13,500 nt of DNA from Symbiodinium natans (lineage: Eukaryota; Sar; Dinophyceae; Suessiales; Symbiodiniaceae), in the NCBI GenBank assembly GCA_905221605.1, contig CAJNDS010002622.1:64001-77500 (forward strand), read 5' to 3'. Shown here piece after piece: positions 9,438 through 13,407 of this stretch. The number at the start of each line of letters is the position of its first letter. Position 1 is the first letter of the stretch. The notes beneath the pieces were generated by a model. It was not told the DNA's origin and searched no databases. It was given only the letters and a program-made list of their open reading frames with translations. The translations under genes and the position numbers were made by a program.

Positions 9438-12400
9438 GAGAGAAAGAGAGAAGGAGAGATAGACAGAGAGCGAGAGAGCGAGAGAGCGAGAGAGCGAGAG
9501 AGAGAGAGAGAGAGACAGAGAGAGAGGGGGGGAGAGGGGGGAGAGAGAAAGAGCGAGCACAGCTCAGCAAACCCTACGTTACGTGCCGAAAGCCTCAGGT
9601 TTACACAGAGCTTCCGGGGTTTTGAGCGCTGGCAGCCAAGGCAGCCGGGAAGAAGGCGCAGGACGTGCGGCCTAATGAGAAAGGAAAGCTGGCTCCTCAA
9701 GCCTTAGACTCCTGTACTGTAGGGCCTGCGGTTACACAGAGGTTCACGCCACATCGGGGCAAGTTCTATGCCTCTGCGCTCATTTTACATGCCAACTTGC
9801 CTCCTGTTGAAGTGCTCTTCTAGGCCACAGAGTTGACAGCAGTCCGCCACCGCCACTCTGAGCTTCAGAACTTAATCCGCAGGAGGCGTTGGGCAGGCCT
9901 GCAAAGGGCAGCGGAGCAAAGCCTCCGCCGGAGCTGGCGGAGCTGGCGGAGCTCCGGGCGCGGATGCTGACCTGCAAGGAAGGCTCGGAACGCATGGCCG
10001 GTCCTGGGAACCGAAGACATGGGGTTGGGCCCTTACCCTGTTATGTATAGTGTAGTGTATGTAAGGTAATCCTATTATGACAGGGGACCCAATTAAGGGC
10101 CCATACTTCGGATCCCCTATTCCACTAAGGCAATCAATAAAGGGACTTAGGATGGATGTTGGTGGCTGGTAGAACAACGCAGGCTCCGCTGCATGTTGAT
10201 GAGTGCTTGGAAGTTCCTTCAAGACAGCCGTGACTACGGTTCCACGGCTTCAGCGTGCGCAGCAATAAACCCTAAGCCCTCCTTTTCAACCCTAAACCCT
10301 TAGCCCCAAAATTGAACCCTGAACCCTTTTGTTGCTTGTGTTCTTGTTCACCTCCGGAAAGGCCTGGACGCAGTGGCGGCCCGACTGCGCGATGTCAAGG
10401 AGGACCTCCGCTGCCAGAAGATGCTCCGCTTCTGGGCGCGAAGGGGTTTAGGGTTTAGGGTTTAGGGTTTAGGGTGTGGAGGGGAACCCCAACAGCCCTA
10501 GTGACTTGGGATGCTCCCCCTTATACAAACGGTCCTTCATAGGGATTATAGTAGGGGGTACTGTAATCCTTTGTAAGGACTGTTCGTATAAGGGGGAACA
10601 TCCCAACTAATGACCCCTAAGAACCCGAAAAACTTGGGGTCTCGGGGTTCGGAAGTTTTTTCTAAAGCTTTTGTAAGTTGGAAGTGTTTACATTGGACCG
10701 TCTTCGGCGCCTGGCAAGATGGCCTTCCGCTCTTCGTCTCAACATCAGGCAAGCAGCTTTCCCCTATCTCCTTTGAAAGGGGTATCAGGGACCCAAGTCT
10801 CTCCTAGGAATAAGCAGCTGCCCATGTTTCCCTTAAAAAGGGGTATGAGGTACCCAGTTGTTTTTTCCCTAAACCCTAAACCCTAAACCCTAAACCCTAA
10901 ACCCTAAACCCTAAACCCTAAACCCTGCAAATACCTCCCAGGTGCAGCCGCGGAGCGCACGCAGGCTGCCGAGGATCAGGTGGAGGCGGTCTCGAGCAGC
11001 CGCGCAGCCTTTGAAGCTTCGCTGCAGCAGGCTTTTGCTGGGACGCTTTTGGAGGGTTTAGGGTTTAGGGTTTAGGGTTTAGGGTTTAGGGTTTAGGGCA
11101 AAAAGGCCTGTAAACAGGGTTCTAGGGTTGTACGGTTTAGGGTTCAGTAATCTGGAGCAAAAAGGGTTAAGTAATCCCTCCTAAACCTCTAGAACCCTAA
11201 AGCCCTTTACACCCGAAGCTCCCTCAACCTCAAAACGCCCTTAGCTGAGGGCATGCCCCTAACACCCTAAGCCCCTAAATCCCTAAAACCCTAAAACCCC
11301 AAGCTCCCTTTACCCTAAACCCTAAACCCAAACCCTAAACCCTAAACCCTAAACCACCTTAGCTGAGGAGCAGGGCATGTTTGAGATGACTGCGGAGGAG
11401 GCATCAAGGGCCGGTGCCCAATGCCGGCAGGAGGCGGACCGGTGTCAGACCAAGGCACACATGGGGGGTTTAGGGGCATTTAGGGTTTAGGGTTAGGGTT
11501 TGGGGTTTAGGGTTTAGGGTTTAGGGTTTGGGGGTTAAAAAGGAGGGGGCAAAAGTCTGTAAGATGTTCGAGGCTCTAGGGCTCAGGTTTAGGGAAGGGT
11601 TTTACAGCTGCTAGGGAGGTGCTCGCTTGAATCCAAGGCTTGCCCCACAGTTTAGGGTTTGGGGTTTATAACTGGCAACAGAGGCCAACCCTCTGATGCT
11701 CGGCTTTCCCCAAACATGTTGCTGCGGGTCTGGGTAAAGGTTGCAGGGCCCAGGGAATATTCTTCGAGCCGCGGCTCGGGAAGCAGGATACGCCGGACGT
11801 CCACTGCGGTCCGTAACACAAGAGTTGATGTGAGGGAGGGTTACCTTATTGGGGTCCTTATGAGGGAATCCTACTATTTGGGGGTCTATGTTTGGGTCCC
11901 TTATTTTCGTAAACCCCGCGTTGCAAAACCCAGACCCCAAACCCCAAACTCTGTTGTGAGTTCTATTTTGTTGGTCGTATTGTGGGTTGTTCGACACATG
12001 TGTCGCGGTTGCTTGGTGGGATGTGTGACTAATGAATCACACGTGGGACGCGCGCGGAGTTGTGTCTTTCCGGACTCAGTTTCCCTGCTGAGCAGTTCGC
12101 CCAGCTGTGTGGGTGGCAAAACCAAACCCAAAATCCCAAACCCCAAACCCTAAACCCCCAACCCCAAGCTCCAAATCCAGGTGCAACAAGCTGGAGCTTT
12201 CCTGCGCGCCCGCCCCTGGGACACGATTTTGTCCCACATCCCTGGAACCCTTTGCAGGGCTCAGGCTTTAAGGTTTGCGGTGCCGGGAGATTGGTTGCAT
12301 ATCGGGAAGGAAGTAGGTACCTGATCTCCCATATTTCCCTTCTCGGATCATGAGAAGTAGTAGGGTCATAGATACATGTAGGATATCTGACTGTAGGCAT

Positions 12401-12921
12401 AGCTGACATTGACCTTATGAGAGGGATGCTTATAACTTATGACCTACAAACCCCTAAGCCCCCGTGCCTGCCGTCTGTGCGCTTGCGCGAGGGGAAGCCC
12501 TCAGCCCTGCTTATATCCTATCCATACCCTAAGCTCGATGCCCTAAACCGTTTTAAGCCCAAAAGCCCCGGTTTCAGGGCTTTAGGATTTACAAGAGCAC
12601 CCCGAAACCCTGGAGCCTTAAGCTGTTCGGGCTCAACAAAAGGTCCCGGAGTTTGGGGCTTTAGGCCGTTCTGAGAGGCTGGCAGCCTCCCCTCGAAAAG
12701 ACATGGGTTTAGGGTTTCGGTTGAGGGTAGCTCAGAGAGCCCGGGTTCAAGGAAGGTTGCGGGTAGCAAGAAGGAGCCCGAGCGCACTCCTCCCGAGGCC
12801 TTGGCGACATCGGCCACGTGCCCGAGAAGAGCCGACCCCATGCGGAGCGGGAGCTGAGACGGCTGCAGCTCCGTCTGGAGACGGTGCTGCAGAAGTTGGA
12901 GACGATCCGCGAGGATGCCAC
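1981..12921 (+). CDS. Partial multi-exon coiled-coil protein gene (overall span)
   Basis: This entry groups the short plus-strand coding islands listed separately below. Seen directly: each island is GC-rich, open in one frame, rich in Ala, Glu, Leu, Arg and Gln with heptad-like spacing, and bounded by AG on the left and GT or GC on the right. Reading phase is preserved across the runs 9883-11467, 6885-9664 and 4022-5066, which would be unlikely if the islands were unrelated. Inferred: they are exons of one long helical scaffold or cytoskeletal-type protein. No catalytic motif, membrane segment or signal peptide is visible and no family is recognised. Start and stop codons were not found, so the gene probably extends beyond what I can see, and two or more neighbouring genes cannot be excluded. 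Regulation is not visible. Introns are unusually rich in telomere-type repeats. Confidence 0.5.
2082..2148. repeat. Telomere-type array, CCCTAAA orientation
   Basis: About nine almost perfect CCCTAAA units. With the TTTAGGG array at 2228-2302 it forms an inverted pair around a 79-bp centre. Confidence 0.95.
2178..2213 (+). CDS. Possible 36-nt mini-exon
   Basis: This sits between CCCTACAG and GTGTAC and reads LDSPEGLKALI after two leading bases. It has a CCCTAAA array on its left and a TTTAGGG array on its right, like the best exons in the window. It needs a phase-1 upstream exon, whereas 1981-2061 ends in phase 0, so it may be an alternative exon or not an exon. Confidence 0.2.
2228..2302. 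repeat. Telomere-type array, TTTAGGG orientation
   Basis: About ten TTTAGGG units with two TTTCGGG variants, ending four bases before the CCAG that precedes the 2307 island. Confidence 0.95.
2307..2408 (+). CDS. Candidate coiled-coil exon, strand ambiguous
   Basis: Plus-strand reading after GGGCCAG gives 34 codons including LAADIVKARRSSREILPELT, ending before GTTTTTTG, phase 0 at both ends. The minus strand of the same DNA is also open and equally helix-like (contains LRELWEDLSRATSRLDNV), preceded by an acceptor-like CAGCCCAG. Arrays on both sides are in the TTTAGGG orientation, so context does not settle the strand. Plus is preferred because phase agrees with 1981-2061 and because CCAG/GTGCA is shared with the acceptors at 10941 and 12180. 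Confidence 0.35.
2425..2474. repeat. Degenerate TTTAGGG array
   Basis: About seven units, including TTAAGGG and TTGAGGG variants, starting 16 nt after the proposed donor at 2409. Confidence 0.9.
2654..2719. repeat. CCCTAAA array with 8-bp variants
   Basis: Nine units; the right end changes to octamers of CCCCTAAA. It lies just upstream of the 2744 island. Confidence 0.95.
2744..2768 (+). CDS. Possible short coiled-coil exon
   Basis: After GCCGAG the phase-0 frame reads EAYASSAL and continues RAELLASS to a TGA at 2792. The only in-frame GT donor is at 2769 (GTGCAG), which gives a 25-nt exon; without it the island could end at the TGA. An alternative acceptor is at 2737. The left flank has the usual CCCTAAA array but no TTTAGGG array follows. 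Confidence 0.25.
2770..3907. other. Spacer lacking arrays
   Basis: This is the longest stretch without telomere-type arrays in the left half. An open frame around 3352-3609 (includes LETTNPEEGAVFVVFPVW) is bounded by plausible AG but matches nothing I recognise; 3610-3907 is A/T-richer unassigned sequence. Confidence 0.4.
3908..4010. repeat. Telomere-type array with CCCCTGAA block
   Basis: The left half contains five consecutive octamers of CCCCTGAA (3923-3962); the right half is about six standard CCCTAAA units. It ends 11 nt before the exon at 4022. Confidence 0.95.
4022..4107 (+). CDS. Coiled-coil exon
   Basis: This exon is bounded by GAAGCCAG and TTCAG/GTGTAT. It is 86 nt long and starts in phase 0 with EDQHAGQLRADLCLGCSELR. 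It ends with two bases of a split codon (phase 2), matching the next exon at 4978, which begins with one base before its frame. The left flank is a CCCTAAA array and a short TTTAGGG array follows 44 nt downstream. It shares the string CGAGCTCAGGCC with the exon at 7903, hinting at exon duplication. Helical composition is clear, but the family is not recognised. Confidence 0.5.
4151..4173. repeat. Short TTTAGGG array
   Basis: Three perfect units 44 nt after the proposed donor, preceded by a T-rich run and followed by a C-rich run. Confidence 0.9.
4175..4872. other. Spacer (intron-like) without supported gene
   Basis: It holds a C-rich stretch, an AT-rich microsatellite (4320-4435, with TA dinucleotides at 4412-4432), a degenerate CCCTAAA tract at 4555-4585, and a C/A-rich run before the array at 4873. 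A weak AG-bounded open stretch near 4629-4699 was not accepted, because the flanking exons already join in phase without it. Confidence 0.5.
4873..4965. repeat. Long uninterrupted CCCTAAA array
   Basis: About 13 near-perfect units, the longest pure telomere-type array in the window, 12 nt upstream of the exon at 4978. Confidence 0.97.
4978..5066 (+). CDS. Coiled-coil exon
   Basis: This lies between AACAAAG and GGAACG/GTGTCT. After one base of a split codon it reads SEAADSLHEAEEKLHSLLSL and continues DKAHGVLRN. The pattern is strongly coiled-coil (L, A, L, L at heptad spacing with Glu/Lys around). The leading single base completes the codon left open by 4022-4107. It ends in phase 1. A 13-unit CCCTAAA array lies immediately upstream. 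No TTTAGGG array follows; downstream are TA repeats. Confidence 0.55.
5067..5731. other. Intron-like spacer with AT microsatellites
   Basis: It contains TATA/CATA runs (5107-5160), a short CCCTGAA tract (5199-5222), a weak open stretch 5299-5370 ending in a GTAGCA donor-like site, and a block of A/T simple repeats (5420-5640). No exon is firmly supported. Confidence 0.5.
5424..5617. repeat. 10-bp AT microsatellite flanked by direct repeats, then (AT)n
   Basis: Seven perfect copies of ATAAATAAAT occupy 5461-5530. They are bracketed by nearly identical ~36-bp sequences at 5424-5460 and 5531-5568 (both contain ACGAACAAATAAACACATAA). A pure AT dinucleotide run follows at 5593-5616. Confidence 0.95.
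5732..5802 (+). CDS. Coiled-coil exon with probable GC donor
   Basis: The frame containing ARDFASNSSKAGG and then RNPLDELAEQ is open from at least 5704. I place the start after CTGAAG at 5731 because that gives phase 1, matching the end of 4978-5066; 5704 and 5714 are alternatives. No GT exists before the in-frame stop at 5835, but CAG/GCCCCAATAG at 5802 would be a GC donor. Joining there to the exon at 6098 gives LDELAEQAEKALKAARAVAA, a continuous helix. This join is the main support. Confidence 0.45.
5833..5919. repeat. TTTAGGG array
   Basis: About 12 units with TTCAGGG and TTCACGG variants, starting 31 nt after the proposed GC donor. Confidence 0.95.
5928..6000. repeat. Small inverted repeat inside intron 5803-6097
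   Basis: AAGGCTTT (5929-5936) and AAAGCCTT (5989-5996) are perfect complements around a CCCTAAACCCC remnant, lying between the TTTAGGG and CCCTAAA arrays. Confidence 0.7.
6001..6078. repeat. CCCTAAA array
   Basis: About 11 units, the first few being CCCTAGA/CCCTAAG variants. It forms the 3' arm of the inverted array pair in the intron ending at 6097. Confidence 0.95.
6098..6143 (+). CDS. Coiled-coil exon
   Basis: After AACCCTGAG the phase-0 frame reads AEKALKAARAVAARP and ends with one base before GTCGGCG (phase 1). The preceding intron ends with a CCCTAAA array and the following one opens with TTTAGGG units 11 nt downstream. An alternative GC donor lies at CAG/GCCGGG (end 6138). Confidence 0.5.
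6155..6256. repeat. TTTAGGG array interrupted by GGTACCAGG
   Basis: About ten TTTAGGG units punctuated three times by the string GGGTACCAGGG, giving a higher-order pattern not seen in the other arrays. Confidence 0.95.
6283..6329 (+). CDS. Possible short exon
   Basis: Following GCAACAG, two bases complete the phase-1 codon left by 6098-6143, then the frame reads GRRDLLNPELKDRHE and ends in phase 0 at GTCTGA. Composition fits the helix pattern. The TTTAGGG array precedes it, not the usual CCCTAAA, and no acceptor-like pyrimidine tract is present. Confidence 0.25.
6330..6884. other. Spacer with TTTAGGG tracts
   Basis: It contains a degenerate TTTAGGG tract (6591-6655, with TTGAGGG and ATTTAGG variants), a clean 4-unit tract (6792-6824) and a CCCTCAACCCC remnant (6848-6866). 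No exon is supported. Confidence 0.6.
6885..6921 (+). CDS. Candidate short exon with strong GTAAGG donor
   Basis: After the pyrimidine-rich TTCAATTCCTGAG, one base plus ALKRQREVDGLA is read, ending in phase 0 at GCT/GTAAGG, one of the best donor matches in the window. An alternative acceptor at 6869 keeps the same frame and adds LQFLS. Phase 0 matches the start of the exon at 7188. Its left partner is unclear. Confidence 0.4.
7020..7144 (+). CDS. Possible exon with GC donor
   Basis: After TTCATGAG and two bases the frame reads ADLERHMHEGGPTLPQETAT, later SKPKTLKTQKACARK, and meets a TAG soon after AAG/GCCCAATAGACC. That boundary is nearly identical to the proposed GC donor at 5802 and leaves phase 0, as needed for 7188. 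Its start phase disagrees with 6921, so it may be an alternative exon or a false open stretch. Confidence 0.25.
7188..7277 (+). CDS. Coiled-coil exon
   Basis: Between CTTCTCGAG and ATG/GTCATG there are 30 codons in phase 0 containing NLAATEYAKLQKKLQRLEAP. The LQKKLQRLE segment is a clear coiled-coil motif. Alternatives are a later acceptor at 7207 and a GC donor at 7262 (GAG/GCCCCC). The pyrimidine-rich acceptor, phase agreement on both sides (6921 and 7903) and helical composition support it. Telomere-type tracts near it are short and degenerate. Confidence 0.45.
7278..7837. other. Spacer with decayed telomere-type sequence
   Basis: It is scattered with CCCTAAG, CCCAAGC and TTTGGGG motifs (for example 7321-7368 and 7433-7453), as if from strongly diverged arrays. 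No exon, RNA gene or clear repeat unit is visible. Confidence 0.5.
7838..7897. repeat. CCCTAAA array with CCCCAAA variants
   Basis: About eight units ending five bases before the acceptor AG of the exon at 7903. Confidence 0.93.
7903..7986 (+). CDS. Coiled-coil exon flanked by inverted arrays
   Basis: After AACCTCCAG the phase-0 frame has 28 codons: AELRPLRAPKPPPVDTAALA then ELAGTLAQ, ending at CAG/GTGGAG. A later donor at 8013 (end 8012) would add VESGVQDTG but break phase with the next exon. The left flank is a CCCTAAA array and a TTTAGGG array follows at 8021. Its KPPP...LAELA part resembles the exon at 9883, suggesting exon duplication. The chosen donor gives phase 0, matching the exon at 8322. 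Confidence 0.55.
8021..8085. repeat. TTTAGGG array with TTTGGGG variants
   Basis: About nine units 34 nt after the proposed donor at 7987; opposite in orientation to the array before the same exon. Confidence 0.95.
8322..8433 (+). CDS. Coiled-coil exon
   Basis: The acceptor is the best in the window: a run of C residues from about 8291 followed by GCACGCAG. Then 37 codons in phase 0 read EANIALDAGDLAPDALQKLE and continue ADLLAWLKALAAGRTMA, ending with one base before GTGTCC (phase 1). Leucines at heptad spacing (LQKLEADLLAWLKAL) predict a strong coiled coil. CTCCTAAAC 36 nt before the exon could serve as branch point; it also matches the telomere-type unit. It joins in phase to 7986 and to 9627. 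Confidence 0.6.
8434..9243. other. Spacer, possibly intronic, with uncharacterised open frames
   Basis: All three plus frames are open for long stretches between about 8535 and 8870 without recognisable protein similarity; GTAAGG at 8840 resembles a donor. No telomere-type arrays occur here. I see no gene I can defend. Confidence 0.4.
9244..9552. repeat. Purine-rich simple repeat (GA)n and (GAA)n
   Basis: It has GA repeats (9263-9285), about 26 GAA triplets (9326-9404), more GA and GAAA repeats, then an 8-bp GAGAGAGC block (9469-9500). Positions 9328-9459 are purines without interruption on the plus strand. Long apparent Ser/Leu/Phe or Glu/Arg reading frames across it are artefacts of the repeat. 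Confidence 0.97.
9627..9664 (+). CDS. Possible short exon
   Basis: After GGTTTTGAG two bases complete the phase-1 codon from 8433, then LAAKAAGKKAQD is read to GAC/GTGCGG in phase 0, matching 9883. An in-frame TGA just upstream confirms the frame must start here. The sequence is helix-forming and Lys/Ala-rich. The frame stays open downstream, so the donor position is uncertain. Confidence 0.35.
9883..10000 (+). CDS. Coiled-coil exon
   Basis: Between TTAATCCGCAG and GGCCG/GTCCTG, 118 nt read in phase 0 EALGRPAKGSGAKPPPELAE then LAELRARMLTCKEGSERMA, ending in phase 1. The KPPPELAELAEL part is related to the exon at 7903. Another plus frame is open over part of the same DNA (containing RHRHSELQNLIRRRR) but reaches a stop at 9970. 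The phase-1 end fits the next exon, which begins with two bases. No telomere-type array flanks it. Confidence 0.5.
10001..10361. other. Intron-like spacer with inverted repeat
   Basis: It contains a perfect 10-bp inverted repeat TGGGCCCTTA / TAAGGGCCCA at 10026-10035 and 10094-10103, a degenerate CCCTAAA tract (10266-10328), and a T-rich acceptor-proximal tract (10327-10350). Confidence 0.6.
10266..10328. repeat. Degenerate CCCTAAA tract
   Basis: Units such as CCCTAAG, CCCTAAA and CCCTGAA are interrupted by unrelated bases, 33 nt before the exon at 10362. Confidence 0.8.
10362..10445 (+). CDS. Coiled-coil exon; donor lies in a GTTTAGGG unit
   Basis: After a T-rich tract and CTCCGGAAAG, two bases complete the codon from 10000 (giving Gly), then the frame reads LDAVAARLRDVKEDLRCQKM and LRFWARR, ending with one base at GG/GTTTAGGG. 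Length is 84 nt, a multiple of three, and phase is 1 at both ends. Leu, Val and Leu fall at heptad positions. The donor GT is the first GT of the TTTAGGG array itself. Confidence 0.6.
10446..10475. repeat. TTTAGGG array starting at the donor site
   Basis: Four units directly following the exon at 10362; its first GT is the proposed 5' splice site. Confidence 0.95.
10506..10606. mobile_element. 101-bp fold-back MITE-like element
   Basis: Two 48-nt arms (10506-10553 and 10559-10606) are reverse complements at 40 of 48 positions around a GGGGG loop. The ends read TTGGGATG and CATCCCAA. Flanking octamers CTAGTGAC (10498-10505) and CTAATGAC (10607-10614) differ at one base and look like a target-site duplication; 8 bp is typical of hAT-type transposons. 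No protein is encoded, so it would be non-autonomous. It lies in the intron 10446-10941. Confidence 0.75.
10751..10859. repeat. Imperfect tandem duplication, ~61-bp period
   Basis: Copies at 10751-10798 and 10812-10859 both begin AAGCAGCT and contain a small hairpin (CCTTTGAAAGG or CCCTTAAAAAGGG) followed by GGTAT-AGG-ACCCA. Function unknown. Confidence 0.8.
10867..10926. repeat. CCCTAAA array before acceptor
   Basis: Eight perfect units ending 15 nt before the exon at 10942. Confidence 0.97.
10942..11055 (+). CDS. Coiled-coil exon flanked by inverted arrays
   Basis: The acceptor is CAAATACCTCCCAG. Two bases plus the one carried from 10445 make Gly, then the frame reads AAERTQAAEDQVEAVSSSRA and AFEASLQQAFAGTLLE, ending with one base at GAGG/GTTTAGGG. 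Length is 114 nt (multiple of three), phase 1 at both ends. The composition is classic coiled coil. A CCCTAAA array lies on the left, and on the right a TTTAGGG array whose first GT is the donor. This is the cleanest example of the arrangement. Confidence 0.65.
11055..11098. repeat. TTTAGGG array starting at the donor site
   Basis: Six perfect units; the donor GT is at 11056-11057. Confidence 0.97.
11312..11355. repeat. CCCTAAA array before acceptor
   Basis: About six units, one shortened to CCCAAA, ending seven nt before the exon at 11363. More diverged units extend left to about 11264. Confidence 0.95.
11363..11467 (+). CDS. Coiled-coil exon flanked by inverted arrays
   Basis: After AACCACCTTAG two bases plus one from 11055 give Ala, then the frame reads EEQGMFEMTAEEASRAGAQC and RQEADRCQTKAHMG, ending with one base at GGGG/GTTTAGGG. 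Length is 105 nt (multiple of three), phase 1 at both ends. An earlier donor at 11442 (GTGTCAG) is possible. Joined to the previous exon, LLEAEEQ keeps the helix unbroken. The next exon downstream is uncertain. Confidence 0.6.
11468..11536. repeat. TTTAGGG array starting at the donor site
   Basis: Eight to nine units with TTAGGG and TTTGGGG variants, starting at the proposed donor. Confidence 0.95.
12115..12165. repeat. Degenerate CCCTAAA tract
   Basis: Units are CCCAAAA, CCCCAAA and CCCTAAA, ending 16 nt before the acceptor-like CCAG at 12180. Confidence 0.85.
12181..12272 (+). CDS. Possible exon, frame unresolved
   Basis: CTCCAAATCCAG/GTGCA and TTTAAG/GTTTGC bound 92 nt, and a CCCTAAA-type tract precedes the acceptor as in other exons. 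All three frames are open or nearly so (phase 0 begins VQQAGAFLRARPW); none is strongly coiled-coil, so it may not be coding. Confidence 0.2.
12704..12728. repeat. Short TTTAGGG tract
   Basis: Three units (GGGTTTAGGGTTTCGGTTGAGGG-like), about 70 nt before the exon at 12798. Confidence 0.85.
12798..12921 (+). CDS. Coiled-coil exon, right boundary unresolved
   Basis: The frame contains ELRRLQLRLETVLQKLETIR followed by EDA. Leu, Leu, Leu, Val, Leu, Ile fall at alternating 3 and 4 spacing, the best heptad in the window. The frame is open from a TAG at about 12762; an acceptor at CTCCCGAG/GC (12797) gives phase 1, matching 11467, but several others are possible. No GT donor exists between the helix and the CCCTAAA array; either a GC/GA donor is used or the frame runs into the array, where all frames stop. 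Array order around it is reversed compared with other exons. Confidence 0.45.
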
Positions 12922-12924
12922 CTT

Positions 12925-12998
12925 AACCCTAAACCCTAAACCCTAAACCCTAAACCCTAAACCCTAAACCCTAAACCCTAAACCCTAAACCCTAAACC
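12925..12998. repeat. Long CCCTAAA array
   Basis: About ten perfect units directly abutting the coding island that ends near 12921. Confidence 0.97.
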
Positions 12999-13172
12999 CA
13001 CTGACCTGTTGGGTTTAAGGTCCCTGAGCTCCCCCAGCCTGCACCTCTCTAGCCCCCAAGTGGACCCAAGCCCGAAACCCGGAACTTGCACTCTTCCCGA
13101 CACGTGCAACCCTTGGAGCCGATGTGAGACCAGCCCTAGACTTCAACCTTTTGGATATTAACTTATAAACCA

Positions 13173-13407
13173 AAATATATATAATAATATATAATAATAT
13201 ATAATAATATATAATAATATATAAAAATATATAATAATATATAATAATATATAATTATATATAATTATATAATAATATATAATGATATAAAATAATATAT
13301 AATAATATATAATAATATATAATAATATATAATAATATATAATAATATATAATAATATATAATAATATATAATAATATGCATATATATATATATGTATAT
13401 ATATATA
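13173..13407. repeat. AT microsatellite, 10-bp unit ATAATAATAT, then (AT)n
   Basis: About 20 copies of a 10-bp unit, with slips near 13221-13290, followed by AT dinucleotides. It ends next to a CCCGAAACCCTAG remnant. An apparent Ile/Tyr-rich minus-strand reading frame is a repeat artefact. Confidence 0.97.

Larger units (their letters stand above)
11537..12797. other. Long spacer with no secure gene
   Basis: It contains short telomere-type remnants (11651-11668, 11931-11948), a CCCTAAA-like tract 12115-12165, a possible exon at 12181-12272 (listed separately), an inverted repeat GTGTGA/TCACAC (12023-12042), a possible small TIR element 12360-12447, and CCCTAAG/CCCGAAA-like decayed sequence to 12700. 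Open frames here show no consistent protein character. Confidence 0.5.

Noticed and set aside
8874-9707. Long open frames (poly-Ser/Leu on minus; Glu/Arg-rich on plus)
   Set aside because: They are translations of GA/GAA simple repeats with no unique-sequence domain.
11611-12409. Several overlapping frames on both strands (128, 164 and 126 residues)
   Set aside because: They run through decayed telomere-type sequence (NPKP and GFRV-like strings) and conflict with each other.
12518-12841. Minus-strand 107-residue frame
   Set aside because: Antisense of the strong plus-strand coiled-coil exon and of decayed repeats.
2082-12998. CRISPR array
   Set aside because: The repeats are 7-bp telomere units in blocks, without regular spacers, in a eukaryotic context.
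13158-13382. Ile/Tyr-rich minus-strand frame
   Set aside because: It is produced by the 10-bp AT microsatellite.
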